NCBI GenBank assembly: GCA_017303655.1
Contig: JAFLCE010000038.1
Span: 1-36,826 of the forward strand
Origin: Anaerolineae bacterium
GTDB lineage: Bacteria > Chloroflexota > Anaerolineae > Anaerolineales > Villigracilaceae
Reading direction: 5' to 3'
Length of the DNA stretch: 36,826 nucleotides
Part shown: in pieces, positions 14,810-24,100 of the stretch
How the letters are laid out: each line of letters opens with the position of its first letter
Numbering within the stretch: position 1 is the first letter of the stretch
Position numbers and translations under genes: made by a program
Notes under the pieces: generated by a model
Database searches by the model: none
Told to the model about the DNA's origin: nothing
The model's input: only the letters and a program-made list of their open reading frames with translations

Positions 14810-16402
14810 ATGACTTATTCTCTTTGGTACAAGAACGCAGTTTTTTATGAAATATCCGTCCGCGCTTTCAAGGATAGCGATGGCGATGGTCACGGTGACC
14901 TGCTAGGTCTGACCGAGAAGCTCGACTATCTCAAAAACCTCGGCGTGGACTGCATTTGGATCATGCCGATTTACCCTTCACCCTTGCGCGACGATGGCTA
15001 TGATATTGCTGACTATTACAGCGTGGATAAAACCTATGGGTCACTGGACCAACTCAAGGCGCTGATCGAGGCGGCGCATTCGCGTAACATCCGCATCATC
15101 ATGGACTTGGTGCTGAATCACACCTCCGATGCTCATCCGTGGTTTCAATCTGCGCGTGCTGACAAAAACTCGCCGTATCGTGATTACTATGTTTGGAATG
15201 ATGACGATACAAAATATGCGGGCGTGCGCATCATCTTTAGTGATGTGGAAACATCGAATTGGACCTGGGACGAAAAAGCCGGGCAATATTTCTGGCATCG
15301 CTTTTATTCCACTCAACCCGACCTGAACTTCGATAACCCGAAGGTGCAGGATGAAATGTTGAATGTGGTGCGCTTCTGGCTGGAAATGGGTATTGACGGT
15401 TTCCGCGTGGATGCACCGACCTATCTCTTTGAGCGTGAAGGCACGAATTGCGAAAGCCTGCCCGAAACGCATGCCTACCTCAAACGCATGCGCCACATGA
15501 TGAACGCGGAATTTCCCGACGCGATCATGTTGGCAGAGAGTAACCAGTGGCCGCGTGAGTTGATCGAATACTTTGATAGGGGCGATGAATTCCACATGGC
15601 GTTTAACTTTCCGCTCATGCCGCGCATTTATCTGGCGCTGGCACAGAGTGATGCGAGTGCCATTGTGAATATCCTGAACGACACGCCTACCATTCCCGAG
15701 AACTGTCAGTGGACGACCTTCCTGCGCAACCATGATGAATTGACACTGGAAATGGTCACCGACGAAGAGCGCAAGTTGATGTGGCGTGAATATGCGCCTG
15801 AAGAAAAGATGATCCTGAATTTGGGCATCCGCCGTAGACTGGCACCCATTTTGAACAATGACCGCCGCAAGATTGAGCTGGTCAATTCGTTACTGTTCAC
15901 ACTGCCCGGTTCGCCCATTTTGTATTACGGTGACGAGATCGGTATGGGCGACAACCTCAACCTGCCAGACCGTCATGGTGTGCGCACACCCATGCAATGG
16001 GATGACACCAAGCACGGCGGCTTTACGACCGGCACACCGTTCACTGAAATGGTTCAAGGTGACTACCACTATAAAAAAGTAAATGTTGCTGATCAAATGA
16101 AGTCACCGCATTCCTTGTTAATGACCATTCAAAAGATGATCTCCCTGCGCAAGCAACATGTGGCTTTGAGTGGTAATCATTTGGAATGGGTCGAGACCGG
16201 CAACCCGGCGGTGTTGGCATACCTGCGCGGACAAAACAGTGAGGCGGTGCTTGTGCTCAACAACTTGAGCGCCTCCATTCAAACTGTTCAGATTCCAAGC
16301 GCGTATAAAAATAGCGCGCGTGATCTTTTCTCGAACCAGTCGGTTGCGTTCAAAAAGCAACTAACCCTTCAGCCGTATTCTTATCTTTGGCTTCACTTGT
16401 AG
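14810..16402 (+). CDS. GH13 glycosidase, trehalose synthase (TreS)-like
   Basis: A 530-residue alpha-amylase-superfamily enzyme most like TreS (maltose alpha-D-glucosyltransferase, interconverting maltose and trehalose). Visible landmarks are S-P-L-R-D-D-G-Y-D-I-A-D-Y (about 65), D-L-V-L-N-H-T-S-D (about 100), G-F-R-V-D-A-P with nucleophile Asp201, L-A-E-S-N-Q-W with acid/base Glu243, F-L-R-N-H-D-E-L-T-L-E-M-V-T-D-E-E-R with Asp309, and G-I-R-R-R-L-A-P-I-L-N-N-D-R; the last two are strongly TreS-like. No kinase fusion (Pep2) is present. Context in a sucrose/raffinose operon leaves open another activity on sucrose, trehalulose or maltose. No signal peptide. No ordinary ribosome binding site precedes ATG 14810. 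Confidence 0.85.
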   Translation: MTYSLWYKNAVFYEISVRAFKDSDGDGHGDLLGLTEKLDYLKNLGVDCIWIMPIYPSPLRDDGYDIADYYSVDKTYGSLDQLKALIEAAHSRNIRIIMDLVLNHTSDAHPWFQSARADKNSPYRDYYVWNDDDTKYAGVRIIFSDVETSNWTWDEKAGQYFWHRFYSTQPDLNFDNPKVQDEMLNVVRFWLEMGIDGFRVDAPTYLFEREGTNCESLPETHAYLKRMRHMMNAEFPDAIMLAESNQWPRELIEYFDRGDEFHMAFNFPLMPRIYLALAQSDASAIVNILNDTPTIPENCQWTTFLRNHDELTLEMVTDEERKLMWREYAPEEKMILNLGIRRRLAPILNNDRRKIELVNSLLFTLPGSPILYYGDEIGMGDNLNLPDRHGVRTPMQWDDTKHGGFTTGTPFTEMVQGDYHYKKVNVADQMKSPHSLLMTIQKMISLRKQHVALSGNHLEWVETGNPAVLAYLRGQNSEAVLVLNNLSASIQTVQIPSAYKNSARDLFSNQSVAFKKQLTLQPYSYLWLHL

Positions 16403-16411
16403 AGATTTGAA

Positions 16412-17860
16412 ATGAGTGATTCTTATCGCCCCGCCTTTCACTTTACCCCGCCATCCATGTGGTTGAACGACCCCAATGGCTTGGTGTATTACGCTGGCGA
16501 GTATCATCTCTTCTATCAATATCATCCGCATAGCACGGTCTGGGGACCCATGCATTGGGGGCATGCGGTCAGCAAAGATCTGGTCAACTGGCAACACTTG
16601 CCGATCGCGTTGTATCCCGATGAACGCGGGTTGATCTTCTCGGGCAGCGCGGCGATCGATTGGAACAATACGGCTGGCTTTGGCAAAGAGGCAATGGTTG
16701 CCATCTTCACCTGCAACAACCATACCTACGACGATAAAAAACGCGTCGAAGATCAGAACATTGCCTACAGCACAGACCGCGGACGCACATGGACGAAGTA
16801 CGCAGGTAACCCGGTCGTGCCGCACCCCGGCAACCTGACAGACTTCCGCGACCCGAAAGTATTCTGGCATCAAGATCATTGGGTGATGGTGCTTGCCGCA
16901 GGTGACCGCGTGCTCTTTTACATTTCGCCTGATCTAAAACATTGGGAACAAAGCGGAGTCTTCGGCGGCGGATACGGCTCCACCGATGGCGTTTGGGAAA
17001 CGCCTGATCTTTTCCAACTCCCAGTCAACGACTCGGACTCACGCTGGGTGCTGACCGTTGGAGTTGGCAGCGGTGCCTACGCTGGCGGCTCAGGCACGCA
17101 ATACTTCATCGGCGATTTCGATGGAAAGACCTTCATCTCTGAGAATCCCAAAGAGACCGTTTTGTGGATGGACTACGGCGCAGATTTTTATGCGCCTCAA
17201 TCCTGGAACGACGAGCCAAACGGACGCCGCATCGTATTGGGTTGGATGAGCAATTGGCAATATGCCCGACTTACTCCCACAGAAACATGGCGCGGAATCT
17301 TCAACATCCCCCGCGAGTTGAGTCTTGCAGATACAAAAGATGGTCCGCGCCTAGTTCAAGCGCAGATCAAAGAATTGCAAACCCTGCGTGGCGCGCATCA
17401 TCACTGGCAAAATGAAACTGTTATGCCGGGTGAAAATCTTTTGAAAAACATCAGCGGTGATTGCTTGGAGATCATCACTAACGTTTTGGTCAACCCGCAA
17501 GCGACATCGTTTGGATTCAAACTGCGCATCGGCGCGGACGAGCAAACTCTTGTCCGCTATGATATTCAGAAACAAGAACTCATCGTTGACCGAAGCAAAT
17601 CAGGCATCGGCGATTTTCATGAAGCCTTCGCATCCGTTCAGGCTGTAAAATTGCGACCGGTTGAAAACACCATTCAGTTGCACATCCTATTGGATCGCTG
17701 TTCTGTGGAAGTGTTCGCGAACGACGGCGAGACGGTTATTTCTGATGTAATCTTCCCGTCTACATCCAGCATGGGGCTGGAACTATTCACCGAAGGCAGT
17801 GAATTGAAGATCACGCAGTTGGATGTGTATCAACTCACCCCGGCTGTATTTACGAGTTAA
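16412..17860 (+). CDS. GH32 beta-fructosidase (sucrose/fructan hydrolase)
   Basis: A 482-residue GH32 enzyme with the five-bladed propeller (about 1-320) and C-terminal beta-sandwich (about 340-480). The three catalytic signatures are present: W-L-N-D-P-N-G with nucleophile Asp20, F-R-D-P with transition-state stabiliser Asp147, and W-E-T-P-D-L-F with acid/base Glu196. The residue after Glu196 is Thr rather than the commoner Cys of W-E-C-P. No signal peptide, so it is cytoplasmic and probably hydrolyses sucrose (or sucrose released from raffinose) to glucose and fructose, or sucrose-6-phosphate if phosphorylated. No phosphotransferase system is present, so free sucrose is favoured. It starts 9 nt after the TreS-like gene. 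Confidence 0.95.
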   Translation: MSDSYRPAFHFTPPSMWLNDPNGLVYYAGEYHLFYQYHPHSTVWGPMHWGHAVSKDLVNWQHLPIALYPDERGLIFSGSAAIDWNNTAGFGKEAMVAIFTCNNHTYDDKKRVEDQNIAYSTDRGRTWTKYAGNPVVPHPGNLTDFRDPKVFWHQDHWVMVLAAGDRVLFYISPDLKHWEQSGVFGGGYGSTDGVWETPDLFQLPVNDSDSRWVLTVGVGSGAYAGGSGTQYFIGDFDGKTFISENPKETVLWMDYGADFYAPQSWNDEPNGRRIVLGWMSNWQYARLTPTETWRGIFNIPRELSLADTKDGPRLVQAQIKELQTLRGAHHHWQNETVMPGENLLKNISGDCLEIITNVLVNPQATSFGFKLRIGADEQTLVRYDIQKQELIVDRSKSGIGDFHEAFASVQAVKLRPVENTIQLHILLDRCSVEVFANDGETVISDVIFPSTSSMGLELFTEGSELKITQLDVYQLTPAVFTS

Positions 17861-17884
17861 TAGATTTTGTAGAAGTATGTGTAT

Positions 17885-17944
17885 GGCGGGTTTTTAACCT
17901 GCCATTCATTAGAATTCTAGAGAATGTCAGGCTGCAAGCCTGAC
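17885..17944 (+). repeat. Two hairpins between the GH32 and fructokinase genes
   Basis: GGCGGGTT/AACCTGCC (17885-17892 with 17896-17903, one G-U pair) and GTCAGGCT/AGCCTGAC (17926-17933 with 17937-17944, perfect). Neither is followed by a T-run, so they look like intercistronic RNA structures rather than terminators. Nothing else was recognised in the 139-bp gap apart from the fructokinase ribosome binding site (GGAGG, 17991-17995). Confidence 0.55.
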
Positions 17945-17999
17945 CTACAACTGACTTTTGCAAAAGATTCAATACATGAAATTATTTTCTGGAGGACCT

Positions 18000-18902
18000 A
18001 TGGAATCATATTATGGTGCGATTGAAGGTGGTGGAACAAAATTCGTTTGCGCGGTCGGCAACGGACCCAACAACATCCGTGCCGAGGCGCGCTTTGCCAC
18101 AACCACTCCTGAAGAGGTCATGGCGCAGATCACGGATTTCTTTCATCAGCAGGAGAAAAAACTTGGTGCCCTCGCTGCCATCGGGTTCGCCAGCTTCGGT
18201 CCGGTCGACCCGAATCCGGCGTCACCGATGTACGGGCATATCCTGCCCACACCCAAACCCGGTTGGACAAATTCCAACGTGGTCGGCATGCTGCGCAAAG
18301 AGTTCGACATTCCCATCGTTTTCGATACAGATGTGAACGGGGCCGCCTTGGGGGAATGGCGTTGGGGCAAGGCACAAGGCTTGCAAACCTTCATGTATCT
18401 AACCGTCGGCACGGGCATTGGCGGCGGCGCGTATGTTGAAGGCAAACTCCTACACGGACTCATCCATCCGGAGATGGGGCATATCCTCATCAAACATGAC
18501 ATGGAAAAAGACCCCTTCGAAGGTGTGTGTCCGTTTCATGGTGATTGCTTTGAAGGGTTGGCTTCAGGCGTTGCCATCGAAAAACGCTGGGGTATGCGCG
18601 GCGCTTTGCTGACCTCAGACCATGTCGCCTGGGATTTGGAAGTGGAATACATTGCGCAAGCGCTCACCAACTACACGATGACCCTTTCCCCGCAGCGCAT
18701 CATTCTCGGCGGCGGTGTCGGTACACTGGCGCATCTCCTGCCCCGGGTCCAGCAGCGGACGCGTGAATTGATCAATGGCTACGTTCAATCACCAGCCATC
18801 CTTGAAAATATCGAATCCTATATCGTCAATCCCGGTTTGGGCAATCGCTCAGGTGTCTTGGGTGCCATTGCCCTGGCGGAACAATCGTTGCAAACATTAT
18901 GA
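18000..18902 (+). CDS. ROK-family fructokinase
   Basis: A 300-residue sugar kinase that would phosphorylate fructose released by the neighbouring GH32 and amylosucrase. The N-terminal phosphate loop reads G-A-I-E-G-G-G-T-K-F, the form typical of bacterial ROK fructokinases. The catalytic Asp lies in F-D-T-D-V-N-G-A-A-L-G-E near residue 104. The zinc site H-P-E-M-G-H...C-P-F-H-G-D-C-F-E-G-L-A-S-G is complete. GGAGG lies four bases before ATG 18000; an alternative upstream start (17958) would add 14 non-conserved residues. Its stop overlaps the amylosucrase start (ATGA), tying the two products together. Confidence 0.93.
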   Translation: MESYYGAIEGGGTKFVCAVGNGPNNIRAEARFATTTPEEVMAQITDFFHQQEKKLGALAAIGFASFGPVDPNPASPMYGHILPTPKPGWTNSNVVGMLRKEFDIPIVFDTDVNGAALGEWRWGKAQGLQTFMYLTVGTGIGGGAYVEGKLLHGLIHPEMGHILIKHDMEKDPFEGVCPFHGDCFEGLASGVAIEKRWGMRGALLTSDHVAWDLEVEYIAQALTNYTMTLSPQRIILGGGVGTLAHLLPRVQQRTRELINGYVQSPAILENIESYIVNPGLGNRSGVLGAIALAEQSLQTL

Positions 18903-20851
18903 TGATCGAAATTAATCAACTCGAAACCGAAGCACGTAGATCACTGAAGCGTATTTTGCCGCGTGTAGAAGCGGCACTCAAGCGTTCCATCACCAAAGAC
19001 CCGCAGGCATGGGAACAGTTCAACGCGCGTTTGCAGCAGAACTTCCCGGCGTTGTTGTCATTGTATGCCGAAGTGTACAGCGACCGTTATGATTTTTTCT
19101 ATCACCTCGAAGACCTGGTGGAAAGCATGGCACGTTCATGGTTCAATCGTCCGCAAGACCTGCGCGAGCTGGACGATGCCCGCGAGCAAGACCCGCATTG
19201 GTTTCAGTCGAACCAGATGTTGGGCGGTATTTGCTATGTGGATCTTTTCGCCAACAACCTCGATGGCATTCGCAAAAAGATTCCCTACTTCAAAGAACTC
19301 GGTCTTACCTACATTCATCTTATGCCGCTCTTCAAAGCGCCTGATGGCGAGAATGATGGCGGCTATGCCGTCAGCAGTTATCGTGAGGTTCATCCGCCGC
19401 TTGGCACGATGAAGCAGCTTGCATCCCTCGCGCGTGATTTTCGTGAAGCGGGCATCAGCCTCGTAGTGGATTTGGTCTTCAACCATACCTCGGATGAACA
19501 CATCTGGGCGGAACGTGCCAAAGCGGGCGATGAAGAATACATGGACTTCTACCGCATCTTTCCCAGCCGGGAGTTGCCCAGCCGCTATGAGCAGAATCTC
19601 AGGGAAATTTTTCCCGAAGAACATTCCGGTGCGTTTTCCCCGTTTGTTATCAACGGCAAAGAACATTGGGTGTGGACGACCTTCCACTCCTATCAATGGG
19701 ACTTGAACTATGCCAACCCCGCCGTCTTCAATCGCATGGCAGAAGAGATGCTTTTCCTCGCCAACCAAGGCGTGGAAGTCTTGCGCCTCGACGCCGTCGC
19801 TTTCATTTGGAAACAACTTGGCACAAGCTGTGAAAATCTACCGCAGGCACATACACTTATCAAAGCGTTTAACGCGGTGGCTCGTATTGCATCGCCTGCC
19901 CTCATCTTTAAATCCGAAGCCATTGTTCATCCCGACGATGTTGTGAAATATATCTCGCCCGAAGAATGTCAGGTCTCTTATAACCCGCTTTTAATGGCGT
20001 TGTTATGGAACTCACTTGCCACACGCAAGATCCGTTTGTTATCACAAGCGTTGGCATCACGTTTCAAACTTCAATCTGGTACAGCCTGGGTCAATTACGT
20101 CCGCGTGCATGACGATATCGGCTGGACCTTCTCCGATGAAGATGCGGCTCAATTGGGTATGAATGGTTACGACCATCGCCGTTTCCTTAATGAGTTTTAC
20201 CGTGGGCGCTTCCCCGGCAGTTTCGCGCGCGGACTCCCTTTTCAGGAGAATCCTGTCACCGGTGATTGCCGCATCAGTGGAACCGGCGCTTCATTGGCTG
20301 GGCTTGAAAAAGCTTTGAATGAAGAAGGCGAAAAGGAAGTGGAACTCGCCATTCGCCGCATTCTGCTTATCCATGCCATCATCATCACCGTGGGCGGCAT
20401 TCCCCTTATCTATCTCGGCGATGAGATCGGCACGCTCAACGACTACACCTACCGCGACGACCCTGCCCACGAACGTGACAGCCGCTGGGTTCACCGTCCG
20501 CGGGCAGATTGGAAGAAGTACGAGAAGCGTAATAATCTGCACTCGCTCGAAGGACATATCTTTCACGGCTTCCGCGCGATGATCGAGTTACGAAAACAAA
20601 ATGACGTCTTTGCAGGCGGCGAGTTGGATGTCATCCCAACCGATAATGAACATGTCCTTGGTTTCATGCGCACGAATGGAGGCAAGCGCGCCGTGGTCTT
20701 CGCCAACTTCTCCGAATCCCCGCAGATAATTTCCTCGCGTGTGATCGAGCAATACGCCATTACCAGCCTCAAAAAACTGCACGGACGCAATCACGTCTCG
20801 TCCAAAAATAGTCTCCAGTTGGAGCCTCTGGATTTTGTGGTGTTCGGGTAA
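18899..20851 (+). CDS. Amylosucrase (GH13_4)
   Basis: A 650-residue enzyme expected to transfer glucose from sucrose onto an alpha-1,4-glucan, releasing fructose. Length and the long helical N-terminal domain (about 1-100, A-R-R-S-L-K-R-I-L-P...Y-D-F-F-Y-H-L-E) are characteristic of amylosucrases rather than simple alpha-glucosidases. The GH13 catalytic set is present: V-L-R-L-D-A-V-A-F with Asp298, I-F-K-S-E-A-I with Glu340, and Y-V-R-V-H-D-D-I-G-W supplying the third acid. No signal peptide. It overlaps the fructokinase gene by four bases; an alternative ATG at 18902 is equally possible. Sucrose hydrolase, a close relative, is the main alternative. Confidence 0.92.
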   Translation: MMIEINQLETEARRSLKRILPRVEAALKRSITKDPQAWEQFNARLQQNFPALLSLYAEVYSDRYDFFYHLEDLVESMARSWFNRPQDLRELDDAREQDPHWFQSNQMLGGICYVDLFANNLDGIRKKIPYFKELGLTYIHLMPLFKAPDGENDGGYAVSSYREVHPPLGTMKQLASLARDFREAGISLVVDLVFNHTSDEHIWAERAKAGDEEYMDFYRIFPSRELPSRYEQNLREIFPEEHSGAFSPFVINGKEHWVWTTFHSYQWDLNYANPAVFNRMAEEMLFLANQGVEVLRLDAVAFIWKQLGTSCENLPQAHTLIKAFNAVARIASPALIFKSEAIVHPDDVVKYISPEECQVSYNPLLMALLWNSLATRKIRLLSQALASRFKLQSGTAWVNYVRVHDDIGWTFSDEDAAQLGMNGYDHRRFLNEFYRGRFPGSFARGLPFQENPVTGDCRISGTGASLAGLEKALNEEGEKEVELAIRRILLIHAIIITVGGIPLIYLGDEIGTLNDYTYRDDPAHERDSRWVHRPRADWKKYEKRNNLHSLEGHIFHGFRAMIELRKQNDVFAGGELDVIPTDNEHVLGFMRTNGGKRAVVFANFSESPQIISSRVIEQYAITSLKKLHGRNHVSSKNSLQLEPLDFVVFG

Positions 20852-20873
20852 GAGCCGATATCCTCCTCTTGTG

Positions 20874-20912
20874 CAACCTCCCCGCCGAAGCACGGGGAGG
20901 TTGCCTCTTTTT
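20874..20912 (+). terminator. Intrinsic terminator after the amylosucrase gene
   Basis: CAACCTCCCCG pairs with CGGGGAGGTTG over 11 bp with an 8-nt loop and is followed by CCTC and five T. It ends the sugar operon. Confidence 0.8.
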
Positions 20913-20947
20913 GCGCTGTCGGATTTTATGGTGTTTGGTTCGACTTG

Positions 20948-20989
20948 AATCAAAAAGGACTGAACTGCATAGCTTAGTCCTTTTTGATT
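20948..20989. terminator. Second hairpin downstream of amylosucrase
   Basis: AATCAAAAAGGACT (20948-20961) pairs perfectly with AGTCCTTTTTGATT (20976-20989). The stem includes A and T tracts on both sides, so it could back up termination in either direction, or act as a plain inverted repeat. Confidence 0.5.
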
Positions 20990-21006
20990 TTAATAGGGCA
21001 GGTTTT

Positions 21007-21064
21007 CGGGAAATCCCTATTTTTGTCGATTTTTTACCTGTTTTACCGAGTAGGGATTTCCCCC
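21007..21064. promoter_or_regulatory. Inverted pair of TAGGGATTTCCC sites before the multi-PAS kinase
   Basis: GGGAAATCCCTA (21008-21019) and TAGGGATTTCCC (21051-21062) are the same 12-mer in opposite orientation, 31 nt apart. Each is itself a partial dyad. A related TAGGGGATTCCCC occurs before the second sensory unit (28055-28067). This suggests binding of a dimeric regulator, and the NarL-type regulator at 27379 is the obvious candidate. The remainder of the 284-bp gap shows only the two hairpins listed separately. Confidence 0.55.
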
Positions 21065-21135
21065 ATATGACTCCTTCACGTGCTGTGGAAGAATACAAGC
21101 AGAATCGGATGTGACCGGTTTTAAGGAATTACCCC

Positions 21136-24100
21136 ATGACCTCAAATATGACGAAAGCCCAATTAATGGAAGAGTTGAGGATCGACCGTCAGCGTATTGC
21201 AGAATTGGAGCGTGTTTCAGTTCCGGCGGGGGGAGAGGCGCTTTTTTCGCTTGTGTTTCAAGTCAGTCCATCTTGGATGATTTTAACGGAGTTCGATACG
21301 GGGAAATATGTTGAAGTCAATGAAGCGTTTTTAAATACGTTGGGATATAAGCATGAGGAAGTCATCGGCAAAACGTCAGCTGAATTAAATATATTTGTTG
21401 ATTCTAACCAGCGGGCTATATTATTTGAACGCTTGCAAAGACAGGGTTATTTGCGGGATGAATTCGTTTCGGTGCATACAAAGGCAGGAGAGATACGGTA
21501 CGGGATGTTGACGGGGGAACTTATACAGGTGCAGAAGCAAAAGTTTATCCTGATAGGAGTGAACGATATAACCAGCCGCAAACAGGAGGAAGATGAACTT
21601 CACCTTGTTGAAAGCCGTTACCGTGCCTTGATCGAAAATGCACCAGATGGCATTGTGCTGATCGGCACAGACTTTAAGTTCAAGTATGCCAGCCCATCTG
21701 CTGAAAAAATCTTCGGATACGACTTAAATACCGATTTTGAATTAAGCCCCGATGTACTCACACACCCCGATGATCTGCCCATGGTACTTGGGGTGCTTTC
21801 CGACTTGCTCGAGCACCCGGAACGAACACCCACGATCCAATATCGCTTTTTGCACAAGGACGGTGATTGGCGCTGGATCGAAAGCACCTTCAGTAACTTG
21901 TTGGCATTACCCAGCGTGGAAGCGCTCGTCATCAATTTTCGTGATATCACCGAGCGTAAACAAACGGAGATGGCATTGCAAGCCAGCGAGGAAAATTATC
22001 GTAAACTTGCCGAAACCTCTGATAGTGCCATTGCTGTATTGGATTGGGAAGGGCGTATCTTGTACGCCAACCCGATCAGTCTTCGTATATGGCAGGAACC
22101 ACAGTTTGTTGGGAAGACGATCCACGACCTTTTTACCAAAGAAATTGCCGATGGGTACCTTGCTGTTGTGCGTCGGGTGATCGATGAGCATCTCACGGAT
22201 ACGAACGAGTTGGAAGCCACAATAAAAGGACGCTCGATGTGGTTCCATGCCACCATGAGCCCGCTTAAGAATAGTGACGGTTCAGTGGATACGCTTCTTT
22301 TCAATGCCATGGATATCACCGCACGTAAACGCGCTGAAGTCCTGCTGGTTGAAGCGCAGCGCATCGGGCGGATCGGATATATGGAATGGAATATAGATAA
22401 AGAATACCTGACCTGTTCGGAAGAACTCTATGAGATCTTTGGCTTACCGCTCTCCACGCCAATGACGCAAGCCACTGTTGCAACCATGCTGGCATCAGGG
22501 GAGTCGTATCGTCTGCGCCAGTTGGATGCTGAAGCATTTGCACTGCGCAGTGATGTGAACTACGAATTTTGCATCTACTTGCCAGATGGGCAAAAACGCC
22601 ACCTTCACCAGCATGGCAAGCTTACCTACAATGAAGCCGGTGCCCCAATTCGGATGATGGCGATCATTCAAGATATAACCGAGCGCAAAGAGACGGAAGA
22701 AGCACTGCGGCAAAGTGAAGAACGCCTGCGACTTTCATTAAGTGCGACCAACCTGGGCATGTACGACCTCAATGTTCAAACCGGGGAAGCTGTGGTCAAT
22801 CGTGAATATGCCCTGATGTTGGGGTACGACCCCGATACCTTTGTGGAAACCAATCAAGCTTGGCTTGAAAGAACACATCCCGACGATCGTGATAGGACTG
22901 CCCAGGTCTTCATAGATTATACGAGTGGCATCTTGCCCGAGTATCGTGTAGAGTTTCGGCAACGTACACATGATGGACAATGGAAATGGATCCTTTCCCT
23001 CGGCAAAGTGCTAGAGTACGATGACACTGGCAAACCCCTACGCATGCTTGGCACACACATTGATATTACTGAACCTAAACGGAACGAAGCGTTGATCTTG
23101 GCGCAAAGAGACCTGGCGCATGCGGTTGGGCGTTTTAAGACAGCAGAGGAAGGCTATCGAGTCTGTCTTGAAACTGTACTTGAATTAACCGGGTTCGATA
23201 GTGGCGGCATCTATCTGTTTTCTCCAGATTACACCAGCCTGGATCTCGTATACCATTATGGGTTGAGCGATTCTTTTATTCAAACGGTCTCCCGCTTTTC
23301 GATGGATTCTCGTAATGTGCAGAGAATCCTTCCGGGGGTGCCAATTTATTTCTCCAAGGATGATTCCATCCTTCAAATTGAATATCATCGCATCGAAGGG
23401 TTGAGATCCTTGGGTGTGATTCCGATTTTGTACCAAGAGCAGGTGATCGGCTGTCTTAATCTTGCTTCACACACGCTCTCAGATGTTCATGAATATTCAA
23501 TCCAGATGTTGGAAGCGCTCACCAGGGAGATCGGCAATTTTGCCGTTTATTTACGGGCGCAGGAAGCCTTGCGTACCAGTGAAGAGAACTTCCGCCTGAT
23601 CGCCGAGACCATCAATGAAGTGTTTTGGATGGCAGATCTGGAAACTCAGCAGATCTTATATGTCAGCCCGGCGTTTGAACGAACATTGAAAGTTTTGAGA
23701 AAAGACTTGAAACCTGGTGCCAACCCGTTCTTTGAATATATTATTCCTGAAGATCAAGAAAAGATAGCCTATATTAAAGGATTACAAAAAGCAGGGCAAC
23801 CCTTTAACGTTGAATATCGCATCCAACGGGTGGATGAGCTGATTCTAACCATTTGGGATCGCGGCTACCCTGTCAAAGGTCCGAACGGCAAAGTTATTTA
23901 TGTTGGGGTCTCTCAGAATATTACTGATCGGAAACAATCAGAACAGTTCTTAATAGAAAGCGAAGAAAGATACCGTCTGCTTTCTGCCGAACTTGAAGAA
24001 AGAGTCCTACAACGTACTGCCGAAGTGAAAGACTTGTACGACAAAGCGCCAACTGGATATTACTCGTTGGATGCAGCGGGCTGCTATGTCAATATCAACC

